DNA from: Hordeum vulgare subsp. vulgare
Taxonomy: Eukaryota; Streptophyta; Magnoliopsida; Poales; Poaceae
Assembly (NCBI RefSeq): GCF_904849725.1
Contig: NC_058524.1
Location: 549,261,763-549,325,762 of the forward strand
DNA: 64,000 nucleotides
Direction: 5' to 3'
Below are positions 48,445 to 60,819 of this stretch, piece after piece. Numbering within the stretch: position 1 is the stretch's first letter; every line of letters begins with the position of its first letter. Under the pieces are notes generated by a model that was not told the DNA's origin, made no database searches, and saw nothing but the letters and a program-made list of their open reading frames with translations. A program made the translations under genes and the position numbers.

Positions 48445-49260
48445 TCGGCATAGATCTCATGCTGCATCGGTACTCGGCATAGATCTCTGCATTCCGCACC
48501 GTCATTGCGGCTTCTGCTGCAGCCGAGGCATTGGTGAGATTCTTCGCGTGCGTGACCTCGGGCTCCACCTCCTTCTCGAGGAAATAGATGTAGCGCACAA
48601 GGTTTGCCATGAAGAAGCCCGGCGGCGGGCGTTTGGCGGCCTCCACCTCCCGCATTCAGGCTGCGGTGGTCGAGCGGGTGATGACCCCGCCGCCTTACGA
48701 TGGGGTCATGACCAAGGCGGACGATGATTTGGTGGCGGCCCTGGTGGCTGGTGGCGTGGTGGTGGCAATGACGGCCACCGGCAGCAGCTGCCTTCGAGCA
48801 GCGGTGGTGGAGAGAAGTTGGTGGCATGCACACACCCACCAGGGAGGCCACGTGCACTACACTCTTAACAGGACTGCCATGCTGACACGGTGAAGCCTCC
48901 TAGATGGATCTGTCCTCTGGCTGAGTGGCTGAGCGACGACGAACGACCGGTGCCATTGGCGATTGGTTGAGAAGCAAACTAGACAAGCTACCGTGAGGGA
49001 GGGGATGAACGCAATGTGGAGTTGCTGACCGTGAGGGTTTATATATAAGGCCAACAAGCATTGGGGATTTCGCCGAGCCAGGCGGTAATCTAGAGCCGTA
49101 GGACGGTTTTGTGTACGAGAAGTTGCACGATGGTGCGTGGGAACAGGATCATCGAGCCGACGCGTGGCCAAAAGCGGTGCCGAAGCATGCACTGGAATCC
49201 TCGGGCGACAACTCGGTAACAAGACGTGAGAGAGGAGGATGTGGTGATGCGCAGGCATAT
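48445..49260 (-). pseudogene. Possible broken gene with its own TATA box, unknown function
   Basis: On the minus strand a TATA box (TATATATAAACCC, plus 49035-49047) precedes a GC-rich region. One frame reads ATTTPPATRAATKSSSA and MTPS, has two stops, then a 92-codon open stretch from 48655 starting MREVEAAKRPPPGFFMANLV, followed by an alanine-rich helix (AAAEAAMTVRNAEIYAEYR). It then runs into the junction with E1. The segment has gene-like composition and no visible LTR or TIR. I do not recognise the family. It may be a small grass gene, a captured fragment, or chance coding. A 16-bp direct repeat (ACTCGGCATAGATCTC at 48443 and 48473) sits at the junction. Confidence 0.35.
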
Positions 49261-51442
49261 GGTTCATAATAATAAAACATTTGTGATATTAATAGAGGCA
49301 AACAACACTTCCCAACGTAGCATCGATAATGATTTCATCCATCTCTGACAGTTGTTTAGCAGCAACTGTTTACCCACAACACACACAGCTTGTCACTATG
49401 AATCATTTCAGTTAATATTGGTCTTCCCACACAATTCCGATGAATGAACTGCTTGTCGGGTATCACACACACCTTGTTATGGTAACTCATTTGTGTTCTA
49501 GTTGTATCAACGCAAACGGTTTGTCCGAGCAAACTATATGTCATACTTTGCACACATATGTATTTTGTGAACCGTTTGTGTTATCTTGTCTAATTGCAAA
49601 AGTTCATAAGAACCAAATGTATTCCCTGCATCACACACACTGGTCTAATCCCAAACATGCCTGATGGACCAGTCATTGCACATAGTTTTTATTATTGGCC
49701 ATAGAGCTATAACTATACCATTTGTGATGGCTCGGTCGCACATAGTTTAGGTGAAGGGTCTCTGAGATATGTGTCGTCTTTGGACCTTCCTGAGTAGTGG
49801 CAATTTGAACATGGTAGCGCCTATGTTTGGTTATGCTATAGATTCTAGAAATGCTATTGTGGGAAGTTGTTGTGGAAAGATGGAGGCTGTTTGGAAAGGC
49901 TAGTCTGGTCTTACAGTGCTCGGGGTGGGCGGGGAGGAGAGGAGGTCGAGGTAAGTTGCGGCGGAAACATCTGCAACGCTTGCGGATGCAGGAGACAACA
50001 CCCATGGAATCCCTAACAAGGAGGGAGTAGATCACCCCCGGGATGAAGGTATGTATGAGTAGCCATGTGTTTGATCTCTTTCGCTCGTGATCTCAATAGG
50101 GCACGATCTTGATGTATCATGAGCTTTGTTAATATAGTTGGATAATATGGTATTCTTCCCTCTCTATGTTTGTTGTGATGAATTGAGTCTTGCTCTTTGA
50201 AGTTCTTTGTGTTGGTTTGAAAATTATGAATCTGAGATTATTTGATGCATATTGAATAATTAACTCATGGAGACTAGAGGTGACAATGGGGTTCTTTAGG
50301 TGACATTGGAGTTGATTGTTGTATATCATATGGTGTTATCATAGTACGTTCTCTACATCTATTCAAGACAATTAAGGATGGCTATAGATTGATTGGAAAA
50401 ATAAGTTTGATGTGGGTTTACTACCTTCAACAATTTGATCTTATTTTCTTCCCTGTCGATAAGAACTTTGGAGTGATTCTTTATCACACGCTGATGGACT
50501 GTTATGTGATTCAATTATGCTAGTGATGTTGAGAGATTGTAATAGTGAAAGTATGAACCCTAGGCTTTGTTTTAAAAGCATTGCAATACAATTTGGGCTC
50601 AGTTTTATCACTTGCTACCTTGCTATTTTTATAATTTTAGATTACAAAAACCAATATCTAATATCCATACTATACTTGTATCATCATCTCTTTGCCGAAC
50701 TAGTGCACATGTATAATTTACGATTGTATTGTATGTGTTGGGAACACAAGAGACTGTTTGTATTTGATTGTGGGGTTGTTTGAGAGAGACCAACTTCATC
50801 CTACACCTCCCATGAATTCATAAATCTTAGGTTATCCACTTGAGGAAAATATGATGTTGCCCTATAAAACTCTGCGCTTTGAGGCCCAACCAAGTCTACA
50901 ATAATAAAGTTGCATAGTAGACATCAGTCATGCTCAAGGTTGTGGAGAGGAGAAGCACAACAGCGTTAGCCCCACAAGTAGGCACGGATACTCCGAACAT
51001 GAGTTGCATGGTAGTTGGGCTCCCTGTGTTTGTGCACTAGGTAATGATGGCATGGGTGGGCTGGGAGGGTATCGGAAGCAACACATGTGTCTATGCTTGG
51101 CAAAGACAACACAACTGGTTCATGATATGCAGTGGCAGTGCATGGCGAGGAGCCGGGGAGAGGAAGGCGTCGTCGAGGAGGGGATGACCACCGATGGTAG
51201 CATGGTGGACCAAATAGGCTTGAAATAGCGCGTTGTAGCTCTGCTATAGCATGCCATGCGCTAAGGGACCTTGATCAAAACACATGAAAAAAACATTTTA
51301 AATAGCACGTTATTGCATGCCATAGCGTTTAGAGGAGGTTTGCCGCTAAGAGGCTGAGCACACTATTTAAAACTATGATGAATGCATGCCAATAGTGTAT
51401 GTACGATAACGGCGGAGGCACGTTGGATACACTGTAAGAGCA
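49261..51442. other. Unassigned DNA, probably remnants of small DNA transposons
   Basis: 49260-49720 is rich in CACACAC, TTTGTG and AACGGTTTGT-type motifs resembling the subterminal repeats of small CACTA or Mutator-like elements, but I could not define both ends. 51230-51400 has repeated TAGCATGCCAT/GCTAT motifs suggestive of a MITE. 49721-51229 shows no coding frame I can support. Confidence 0.35.
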
Positions 51443-52928
51443 TGTAGGATCCGAAGTATGTCTAGGGGGGGTGAATAGACTACTTGACCAAACAAAAACT
51501 TAGTTTTTTTCCCAATTATAATAGTTGGCAAGTTTTAGCAATTATACCAAGTCAAGCACACCCTACACATGCAAGTCTAAAAGTATAGTGGCAATAAGTA
51601 AAGAGATGCACATGTAAGTAGAGGGAAGGGATAGGAAGATCAAACACAATGGGGACACAAAGATTTTTCCCTTGGTTACGATAGGTGTTGTTATTGTATG
51701 TCCACGCCGATGGAGACTTCAACGCAAGGAGGATAAAAATCACGGGAGTCCACACATGACTCCACCCACAAGGGGTCCATGAAGAAGCAACCTTGTTTAT
51801 TCCACCATGACTTACATCCACGAAGGACTAGCCTCACTCGGGGTAGATTTTCACGAAGTAGGCGATCTCCTTCCCCTTGAGAACTTCTTGGTTCAACTCC
51901 ACACAAAGTCGGAGGCTCCCAAGCGACACTTAACCAATCTAGGAGACACCGCTCTCAAAAAGGTAATATACGTGGTATGGATGGTGAACTCCTTGGTCTT
52001 GTGTTTCAAAAGATAGTCTCCTCAACACTCAATCACTCTCTCACATATTTGGCTTGGTAGAAGAGATTGATTGGGTGGAAAGCAACTTGGGGATGCTAGA
52101 AATCAAGATTAATAATGTTGGAGTGGAATATCTTCATCTCAACACATGATTAGATGGTTCTCTCTCAGAAAATAGATGGGGCAAGTGTTGGCTTGTTTGG
52201 AGTACTCTATCTACGAATGTGAGGGAGGTGGAGGGGTATATATATAGGAATCTCCAACATTATACCCAACTCGGTGAAACCGGAGCAAAAACCCGGTTGC
52301 ACCGACTAGTGTAAAATGTGGCAACTTTTGGCGTTTCGATGAGATCGACATATAATTCTCGGTGAGTCTTATTTGGCTGTCCTAGGCGGTTACACAGACT
52401 CGGTGGCACCGATTCGTAAAACTCGGAGATTCCAATTTTTATCAAATGGATACCAGGGAGTTGGTCACTATTTTTGGTTGCACCGGAATCAAACTTGGTG
52501 TCACCAAGAAGGTAGGGTTGGCTCTGGATCTGTCTAGGGTGAAAGTCGGTAGGGCCGATTTGGAATAGTTGGTGGCACCGAATTTGGGTGATAGGGTTTA
52601 GACAGAATATTTTTGTTGGAGAATTCATGAGTATTTTTGGTGGCTAACTCTAAGCACTTGAGCAACCAGATCATCATGGATAACTCATCCCCTTTTAATA
52701 GTATTGGCTTTCCTATGGACTCAAATGTGATTTCTCACAAAATGCAAAATATATACTCTTGAAGCTTGAAGCCATTTGATGTTCCTTGCATCTAGGGGAT
52801 CTCCTCACAATCCTTTGCCAATCCATTCATTGAAATTTTCCTAAAATATACTTGGTAGAATAATTAGTTCAATGAAATATATGTTGTTATTAATTTCCAA
52901 AACCACCTAGGGAGAAGTTGTGCTTTCA
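51443..52928 (-). repeat. 3' LTR of E2
   Basis: 1486 bp. The minus strand begins TGAAAGCACAA and ends GGATCCTACA. The TATA run is at plus 52237-52246, with CTCGGTGNNACCG-type motifs upstream of it on the minus strand (52260-52580). Confidence 0.9.
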
Positions 52929-52943
52929 ATCTCCCCTTTTTTG
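52929..52943 (-). other. Polypurine tract of E2
   Basis: Minus strand CAAAAAAGGGGAGAT immediately before the 3' LTR. Confidence 0.75.
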
Positions 52944-53339
52944 ATAATTGACGACAACATACACATCAATGCTTCGACATATAATATAATCAACGAATAG
53001 AATCGTTGCTTTGAGAAGTATGTGATAAGCAAGAGCTCCCCCTAAAATTTTGCATTATTTTGAAAAAAATTGAATGCAAATGTACAATCGATTAGGTTCA
53101 TGGGATACTCTTCTATGTCACATACAACTTGGTGGTGTGCATAAAATATATGAATGGATTACAATGCACATAACACCACAAATGAGTGAATTATTATCAC
53201 ATAAACATCACAATGATATTGGAAATAGTATCAACAGTCATAAAGCATATTATCAAACACCATGAAGTTCAAGACCAACAAAATATAGGCCAAATGTTTT
53301 ACAATGAGAAGAGCAACCAAAATGCAACACTCTCTCTGG

Positions 53340-55487
53340 AAGCCCTATGACCTATAACACTTAGCCCCCTTTGGCAAGAAGTTACGAGGAAGCTTGAAGG
53401 TATAGAGATAAGCGTCGCTATGGGCATGGTCTCCTTCATGGGGTGATGAAGATGCGTCGATAGTCATGGAAGGAGTCGATAAGAGAGCATATGCAAATGC
53501 TTTAGCAGAAGTCCTGTGGGTTGGTTGAGTTGACACTAGAGGTGGTGATAGAGGCACGATAGTAGCAGCAAGTGTAGACATTGAGGGTCTCGGGGTCCTG
53601 AATAGGCACATCAGTAGATCGAGCCCGAGTCATGAACTGGGTCTGGAATGGTAGTGTGGACCTCTCGTCGTCATCATATGAGCTGGGTGCAGGCACTGCA
53701 TCTACCTCCTGCTTCAACTGCTTGACCGTGGTGGTGAGCTCAATCACCTTGACATCAAGGTCATTAAACTTAGTCTCCACAATCCTATCGAAGCTCGTTG
53801 ATGCTCTTTTCCATACCCTAAATAGTGCTAATGAGATAGGACATTTGATCACTTTTGGTCTTGAGCACTTGAGCAGTAGTGGCTCTAGCTGCCTCTGTCT
53901 GGGCCTCACCCTCAACATCTTGTTTTGCAATGGAGGAAGTGGGATGAGATGGCTCCATCACCACGACATTGTCCTCAAAGTCTGTCTGGAGGGGCAGGTG
54001 TGGCCGATCAAGTAGATATATGCTCTTCCCAACCTTGGAATTGATGAGCATCTCGATGTAAGGAGCATATCCACACGACCTCTTCTGGCCAGGAGTTGTT
54101 CTCTTAATTGTCTCTACAATCAAATCCATCACCCTGATCCTGGTGTGGTTGTCTACATGATGCAGCATGTTGATGGAATACCATCTGTTCATCTTATCAT
54201 CACCTGATTTGGGCATCAACGTGTGCCTCAGAATGGTATTGGAGGTTTGTAGACCTGCTTGCAAGAAGTAGAGTGAACGAAGCTTAGGTGTCTTCATGTA
54301 TGGATTGGGGATGGGGTTATACATATTTTCCATGGAGTTGTGGTTCATCTTGGCCTCAGCATACACATCAAGATCACCATCTTGTACCTTTGGGGCTCCT
54401 AATATGGTAGCCCACTCATCAAATAACGACTGGTATCTGGTGCCCTCAGTCATCCATACAACCTTCCCATCAGGACATAAATGAGATGTGGAATAAAATT
54501 GCATGATCATCTCATCATTCCAGTGAATCATACCTCTCCCAAAAAAAATCTTCAATGTCCATCATCCTGAAGTTTTGTTGCACATGAGGGAAGTAGTCTT
54601 CATTCTTCTTGATGAACTTCCAATCAACATATCTCATGTCATTCACAACCAGGCTCTTATCAAGCAGCACAACCTCATAAAAGTCTCGTTGTTCCTTGGT
54701 CTAAAATCTCACATCCACAACAGTCCTTCTCCTCACGGCATATGGATCATCTGCTGTCCATCTTCTGAGATCCTGGTCCTTTCTCTCATTCATGTTCTCT
54801 CCCACTTGATGGTTATCATTAGGCAAGTGAGGCCCAAGCTTCCTCAAAATAGCAATCTCTTCATCATCTGCCATAGCATCTCTAGAAGTTAAACTCTTGT
54901 TCTTCTCAGCAGTAGGGATGTCTCTGATTGTCCTCTTAGGCTTGGAGGCAGCTGGCGTGGTTGTTGTAGGCTTGGCCTTGGGAGCTGAGGGATTTTCCTT
55001 AGAAGATGGCTTGCTGGGAACAACATCCTTCATTAGCTTCCTTTGCTTGGAAGGAGGAGGGTTAGCAGCTGGGGCCTCCTTTTCTCCCCCTCCTTCTCAT
55101 CAGGATATTATGGAGTGGAAGGGTGCGCAACACCTTTGAAAAATCTCGTTCTTTGCCTTTTCTGCCCTGGCTTCGTAGCCAAGACCTTAATCCTCCTAGT
55201 TCCACTTGGTTGCTCTAAAAATAGAGACAACCCTCTCTTAGCTGCAACAGACTCTGGAAGTTTTTTGTTGCTGCCATATCTTTCCATTCAGACTGTTTCT
55301 GGGATGTATCTTCATCTGGAACAAAGTCTGCATCCTATTCATTTGAGTTCATATTCCTCGTGGCCTTGGGCAAGTCATGTGAACTAGGGGTGCCAGGGTC
55401 TGAAGACCTAGCTTCTAGACTAGTGCTAGCATTAAGATCTATACTTGGTTCTCTGAAAGCATTCTGACTGTCCTCTAAATTTGGCAT
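53340..55487 (-). pseudogene. Extra ORF of E2, resembling the plant 'putative transposon protein' domain (Transposase_32-like)
   Basis: The minus-strand ATG at 55487 opens MPNLEDSQNAFREPSIDL. A lysine/proline/serine-rich region follows (KPSSKENPSAPKAKP at 55020-54970). Next comes a globular part (54700-53818) with DMRYVDWKFIKKNEDYF, MIMQFYSTSHLCPDGKVVWM, TEGTRYQSLFDEWATILGAP and a long segment ending in YLLDRPHLPLQTDFEDN. A C-terminal coiled coil lies in another frame (FNDLDVKVIELTTTVKQLK, near 53760). Stops and frameshifts break it, one at a T8 run near 54540-54547. The FYST...WMTEG layout resembles domains found as an extra gene in some plant retrotransposons. Function unknown; virion-associated or host-derived roles are both possible. 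Confidence 0.6.
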
Positions 55488-55489
55488 GG

Positions 55490-56290
55490 CTAAGAACTGG
55501 CCATGTGAATAGATATAGAGGAGTGGACAAGATGAGCATCACCAAAAACACATATTTTTGCAAAATATGAACTCAAAAACTTAGTTTCAGATTTCCACAG
55601 TATGGGTTTCGGTTCCACCAAGTTTTAAATTTCAGAGTCTCCGAGACAAACAACTTCATCAACAAAAAATTGTACATCGTTCTTGGTTTAACCAAAACAT
55701 GACTCAGTCTCATCCAAGCTTCTCTTGGAAACCCTAAAACTCCAAATCGGTGATAGGAACTTTTGGTTTCATCGAGAAATCCTTTGTGCTTTGGGTAACC
55801 CACATCGGTGATATTGATGTGTTTCGACTCGGTGACGCCAAATCACATATGGCGGAAACCTAAACCTAAATCTTCTCATTTCATCCATTCTACGGAGTTT
55901 CTTCGAGGATGGAAGTATTTCAAATCATGGCAAGATATCAAGTACTTACTAATGCACATGAATCAGACATGGAGCACAGGAGGGGTTGGAGACTTACCCT
56001 AGCTTCGCAAAATCTCCTCTAAGGCGGCAACGATGGAGAGGATTCCCGTTGACGGCGGGAGACTCCTATGGTGCAGGTGCACGTGAAGCAAAGTAGATTG
56101 TCCGTGGACTCAAGCGACAGTAGAAGTGGGGTGTGGGGTCTTTCGTTTGAGGATGAATTTCAAAGTATGGACCAACATAGCTATATATACCCACCTGCCA
56201 TCGGTGATATCGAGCCACAAGTTTCAGTTCTACCGAGATGCATAATTGCTAGACAGAACAACTCGGTGATGCCGAGAGTTCGAAATCGGT
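55490..56290 (-). promoter_or_regulatory. Candidate internal promoter and leader intron for the E2 extra ORF
   Basis: On the minus strand: CTCGGCATCACCGAG-type motifs (plus 56200-56290), a TATATATA box (plus 56182-56189), about 180 bp of leader, a splice donor AGG|GTAAGT (GT at plus 55997-55996), and an acceptor TTCTTAG (AG at plus 55491-55490) two bases before the ATG at 55487. This would give a separate mRNA with a roughly 508-bp leader intron. All of this is sequence inference. Confidence 0.45.
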
Positions 56291-57297
56291 GGTACCAAGA
56301 ATTAAGACCAGATCAACCCTAGTGCTTCGATGGAACCGAGTTTTCAGAGTTGATTACGTCGAGTGGCACATGGGATGCTTTGGAAGTCAGCCGTTTGTCG
56401 AGAAGGTAGCACCGAGTGCTCCTCACACAAAGAGTCTGAGAAGTGCTTGCTCAAAAAAATTTATGAAGCATGAACAGAATTTGAGACGAGGAAGCATAGA
56501 TGGCTAGAAGGGTTACTTAGGCATTTTTGTATGTCCAATTGGCCAAAAAATTAAAAGCCAATAGAACAACAATTGGAGGTACTCGGATGAGTAAAAATAT
56601 GCATACCAACATGCTTACACAATAAGATGTCAAATAAAACATGGCAAACATACAAAACCACTCTAGTATCTATCAAGCACGTTGGTGATGAGGTAGTCAT
56701 CTATATATGAGTATATTGGCTTAGGAGCCAAGTAAGGTTACTTGATCATAGGTCATACTCATGATTTAAGAACAAGTGGGGTTGCCACTGTTACATAAAG
56801 CTTATAATGTGTTCACATCTTGTGAGATGCTTTGACTCAAGTCTTAGAGTAAAGCCCCCCCTTGATGTGACATGCCCCCTAAGAGGGATAAAGTAACCTT
56901 GGGTTTGTCGTTGAAGACTTCGTGTAGGTGCTGTAGTAGTGGATGCTCTTAGATGATGAATACCATCTTGAGTTGGGAGCTATCCTTGTTGTTGTGTACT
57001 CTTCTCAATTCTCACCTACATGGCTTATCCCACACAAGGAACAAATACAATGATATCTATGGGCATGGAGTGAAACACATGTAAGATGATGTCCATTGAT
57101 ACATTAATAACCTTTCTCCTTGCTTACCTATGAGGGAATGTGTGACTCCTTGAACTATTGCATAAGATTAAAGTTGATTGCAATTAGTTCTTGCCAATGA
57201 TGAATGTGAGTGAATTTTGTTCGCAGATTCACCCCTCAAGAACTTATCTAGTTTTTTTCTTGTGGACCCACATCAACTTGACGGGGATCCTTGGATT
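56291..57297 (-). other. E2 noncoding interior
   Basis: AT-rich DNA between gag and the internal promoter; no frame or pol motif seen. Confidence 0.55.
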
Positions 57298-59415
57298 TCA
57301 TTTAGCACATGATGAATTAGAGCTAGTGGTGGCCTTGGGAACCCACATGACTATGGCTTGGGATTCTTCTTCATATGAGTCAATGTCCTCTTGAAGCTTG
57401 TCCTTGCCCTTGAGCTTGTGGTCTTGTGTTGGAAGGTCATCTTGAGCATTTGCTCCCTTGAGGAGAGTAGGATCATACTTCTCCTTTTGGGTAAGAAACT
57501 TCATGTTGGAGTATTGACTTTCTTATTGTTCAACTCCATTTGCATTGAAATAGCCAATGCCTTGGTTCTTCTGGTGCCATCCTTGCTTGCGTACAATCTC
57601 CTAAAATTGCTTACTTCTGAAAATACTATTGTAGGTACTTTTCTTTAAAATCCCCTTCAATATATAGTTTTCTTGCTCAAGTGTAACTTGGCTAAGAATA
57701 TCATTATTGGAATAAATAGAACTACTAGAATCAACATCATTTGATTTAGCATTTTTATTGTTTCTACTAGAATAAGAACCATTCTTGCCTTTTTTACTAG
57801 TTTGCTTAGATTTAACTTGTGGAACAAAAGTAGACAAGAGTAATCATTTGGCTAGATAAGAAGAAATCTTCTTCCGAAGATCATCATTGATAGCTTTAAG
57901 AAACTCATGTTCTTTCTCTAAATTTATCTTGTTGAAGCATAACTTCTCATGAGTTTTTAGAGGCTCTCTATGATCTTCTTGAGTAGATTCATGAGCTAAC
58001 TTAAGAGTGTTTAATTCCTTATTTAGACGTTCAATCTCCTTCCTATCATCACACGGCTTATCTTGACTAGTATGATTATTATCAAGTTCATTTTGACTAA
58101 CATCACTAGTTTTATCAAATAGCAAGTCATCATCTACTAGTAAGTCATCCTCATCACTATTAAAGTCAAAGTATTCAGGGTGTGATACCTTGGGGCCTTT
58201 AGCCATGAAGCAACTTCCACTTCTTTCATTTGGCGAATAAAATATGGCATAGGAATTGGAGGATACAAATCCTAGTCCGAGAAAACCTTCACTTTGACTA
58301 TGGTCAGAGTTGGAGTGGTATCTTCTCTCGGATTGGTTGTCGGATTCGGAGCCGGAAACCCATTCACCAACATGAGCTTGATGTCTTCTTCTGGAGTATC
58401 TCTTGGTGTACTTGTCCTTCTTCTTCGAGCCCTTGCTTCTTCGGGAGGGTCTTCATTCATAATGATCTTCTCTATTGCTTCTGTCTCTACAAGGTGACTC
58501 ATCTCTTGAGCTTATTATTCTAGGTGATTCTCCTCTTCTCTTGGAGGGGGTTGACCACTCATTGGAAAACTGTTCGGGCCTTCCACAATTGTAACAATTT
58601 CGTTCATGACTAGATGAACACTTCTCTTCATATCTTTAATTGGAGCTTCTCTCTTTGCCTATATTCTTGTAGAACTTGTTGAATTTATTTACCATGAGTC
58701 TTATCTCTTCATTGGTAACAAGGTTGTCACTTGAGGTAGTGTGGATGTCGCTTGAAGCTGTGTATGCACCACTTTATTTGTTGTGAAGCTCTTCTTTGTC
58801 CTTGAGTGACATTTCATGAGCAACAATCCCTCCAATGACTTCCGTAGGCTTGAGATCTTTGTAGTTTGGCATCATTTGGATCAATGTGCACATGGTGTCA
58901 TACTTTCCATCCAAGGCTCTAAGGATCTTCTTGTCGGTCATCTCTTCGCTTCCGAAGCCGGCGATCTCATTTCTCATGAGAGCGAGCGTAGAGTACATTT
59001 CAGTGACTCCTACACCATCCTACATCTTGAACTTGTCAAGTTGACTTTGTAGCACATCCAACTTAGATTCCCTAATGGATTCGATACCTTTGTGCATATC
59101 AACCAAAGTATCCCAAATTTTCTTTGCATTCTCAAGACCACTAATCTTGTTGAACTCTTCGAGGCATAGGTAGTTGAATAGAATGTCGCATGCTTGAGCG
59201 TTATATTGCAACATCTTCAATTCTTCCGCAAAAGCTTCATGATCTAGTTCCTTTTCATCACCAAAGAATTCACCTTGCAATCCAACACAAACAATAGCCC
59301 AAACGGCAGGGTTATGACGAAGAATATGCATTTTCATTTTATGCTTCCAACTAGCAAAGTTTGTACCATAAAACGAAGGACCTCTACGATGATAATTTCC
59401 CTCACTAGACGTCAT
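57298..59415 (-). pseudogene. Copia-type gag of E2, broken
   Basis: The minus-strand start at 59415 reads MTSSEGNYHRRGPSFYG, followed by NFASWKHKMKMHI, very close to E1. Pieces follow at 59415-59020, 58998-58774, 58502-58272, 58206-57844, 57837-57601 and 57504-57298. The zinc knuckle near plus 58590-58625 is CYNCGRPEQFSNEW: the histidine and last cysteine are lost. Downstream are an Arg/Ser-rich basic region, an acidic region (FNSDEDDLLVDDDLL) and a coiled coil (ERLNKELNTLKLAHEST). This would form the particle shell of the element; it is now inactive. Confidence 0.82.
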
Positions 59416-59453
59416 ACTCTCCTAGGTTGTGAAACCAATGTGATGGAACCAAA

Positions 59454-59465
59454 GATCTAATACCA
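59454..59465 (-). other. Primer-binding site of E2
   Basis: Minus strand TGGTATTAGATC, two bases after the 5' LTR end, matching the E1 site except for one base. Confidence 0.7.
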
Positions 59466-59467
59466 CT

Positions 59468-60819
59468 TGTAGGATCCGGAATATGTCTATAGGGGGTCAT
59501 TAGACTACTTCACCAAATAAAAACTTAGCCTTTTCCAAATTTTAATAGTTGCCAAGTTTTAGCAATTATACTAAGTCAAGCTCACCCTACACATGCAAGT
59601 CTAAGAGTATAGCAGCACAAAGTAAATACATACACATGTATGTAGAGGGAAGGGATAGGAAGATCAAATGCAATGGGGACACAGAGATTTTCCCGTGGTT
59701 CCGATAGGTGGTGTTATCATACGTCCATGCTGATGGAGACTCCACGAAGGGTAACGGTCGTGAGAATCCATGGAGGGCTCCACCCACAAGTGGTCCACAA
59801 AGAAGCAACCTTGTCTATTCCACCATGACTTACGTCCACGAAGGACTAGCCTCACTCAGGGTAGATCTTCATGAAGTAGGCGATCTTCTTGCCCTTAAAA
59901 ACTTCTTAGTTCAACTCCACATGAAGTTGGAGGCTCCCAAGCAACACCTAACCAATCTAGGAGACACTACTCCACAAAAGGTAATAGATGTGGTATGGAT
60001 GGTGAAGTCCTTGCTCTTGTGTCTCAAAAGATAGTCTCCTAAACACTCAATCACTCTCTCACAGATTTCGCTTGGTTGAGGAAATTGATTGGGTGGAAAG
60101 CAACTTGGGGATGCTAGAAATCAAGGTTCATAAGGTTGGAGTGGAATATCTTGATCTCAACACATGAGTAGGTGGTTCTCTCTTAGAAAATATATGGGGC
60201 AAGTGTTGGCATGTTCTCCGTGCTCTGTCTACGAATGAAAGGGATTTGGAGGGGTATATATAGGTGTCACCAAAAATCCAATTGTTACAACATTAGTGCT
60301 CAACTCGGTGAAACCGAAGCAAAAACTGAGTTGCACCGACTAGTGCAAAATGTGGAAACATTTGGCATTTCGATGAGACCGATATATAACTCTCGGTGAG
60401 TATGATTTTGCTAGCCTAGGCAGTTACACAGACTTGGTGGCACCAATTCGTAAAACTCAGAGATTCCAATCTTTAGCAAATGGATACCAGGGAGTTGGTC
60501 ACTGTTTTTCGGTTGCACCGGAATCAAACTTGGTGTCACCAAGAAGGTAGGGTTGGCTCTGGATCTGTTTATGGTGAAAATCATTAGGGCCAATTTGGAA
60601 TAGGTTATGGCACCAAATTTGAGTGATAGAGTTTAGACAGAATATTTTTGTGGGGAAATTCATGAGTATTTTTGGCTAACTCTAAGCATTTGAGAAACCA
60701 GATCATCATGGATACCTCATCCCCTTTTAATAGTATTGGCCTTGGTATGGACTCAAATGTGATATCTCACAGAATGCAAAATGTGAAGTCTTGAAGCTTG
60801 AAGCCATTTGAGGTTCCTT
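59468..60819 (-). repeat. 5' LTR of E2, interrupted by C2
   Basis: Collinear with 51443-52810. The last roughly 120 bp (the LTR start) lie beyond C2, outside the window. TATA box on the minus strand at plus 60255-60262. Confidence 0.88.

Larger units (their letters stand above)
51443..60819 (-). mobile_element. E2: Copia-type element with gag and an extra ORF but no pol
   Basis: Reading on the minus strand: 5' LTR (60819-59468, its start interrupted by C2), primer-binding site, gag (59415-57298), noncoding DNA, an internal promoter-like region, an extra ORF (55487 to about 53340), polypurine tract and 3' LTR (52928-51443). GAGCA at 51438-51442 is the predicted target duplication. The 6.5-kb interior shows no protease, integrase, RT or RNase H motifs, so E2 would need pol from another element. 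Confidence 0.85.

Noticed and set aside
53632..55387. Plus-strand ORFs in the E2 extra-ORF region
   Set aside because: They are complements of the minus-strand coding pieces, which show domain-like composition and collinearity.
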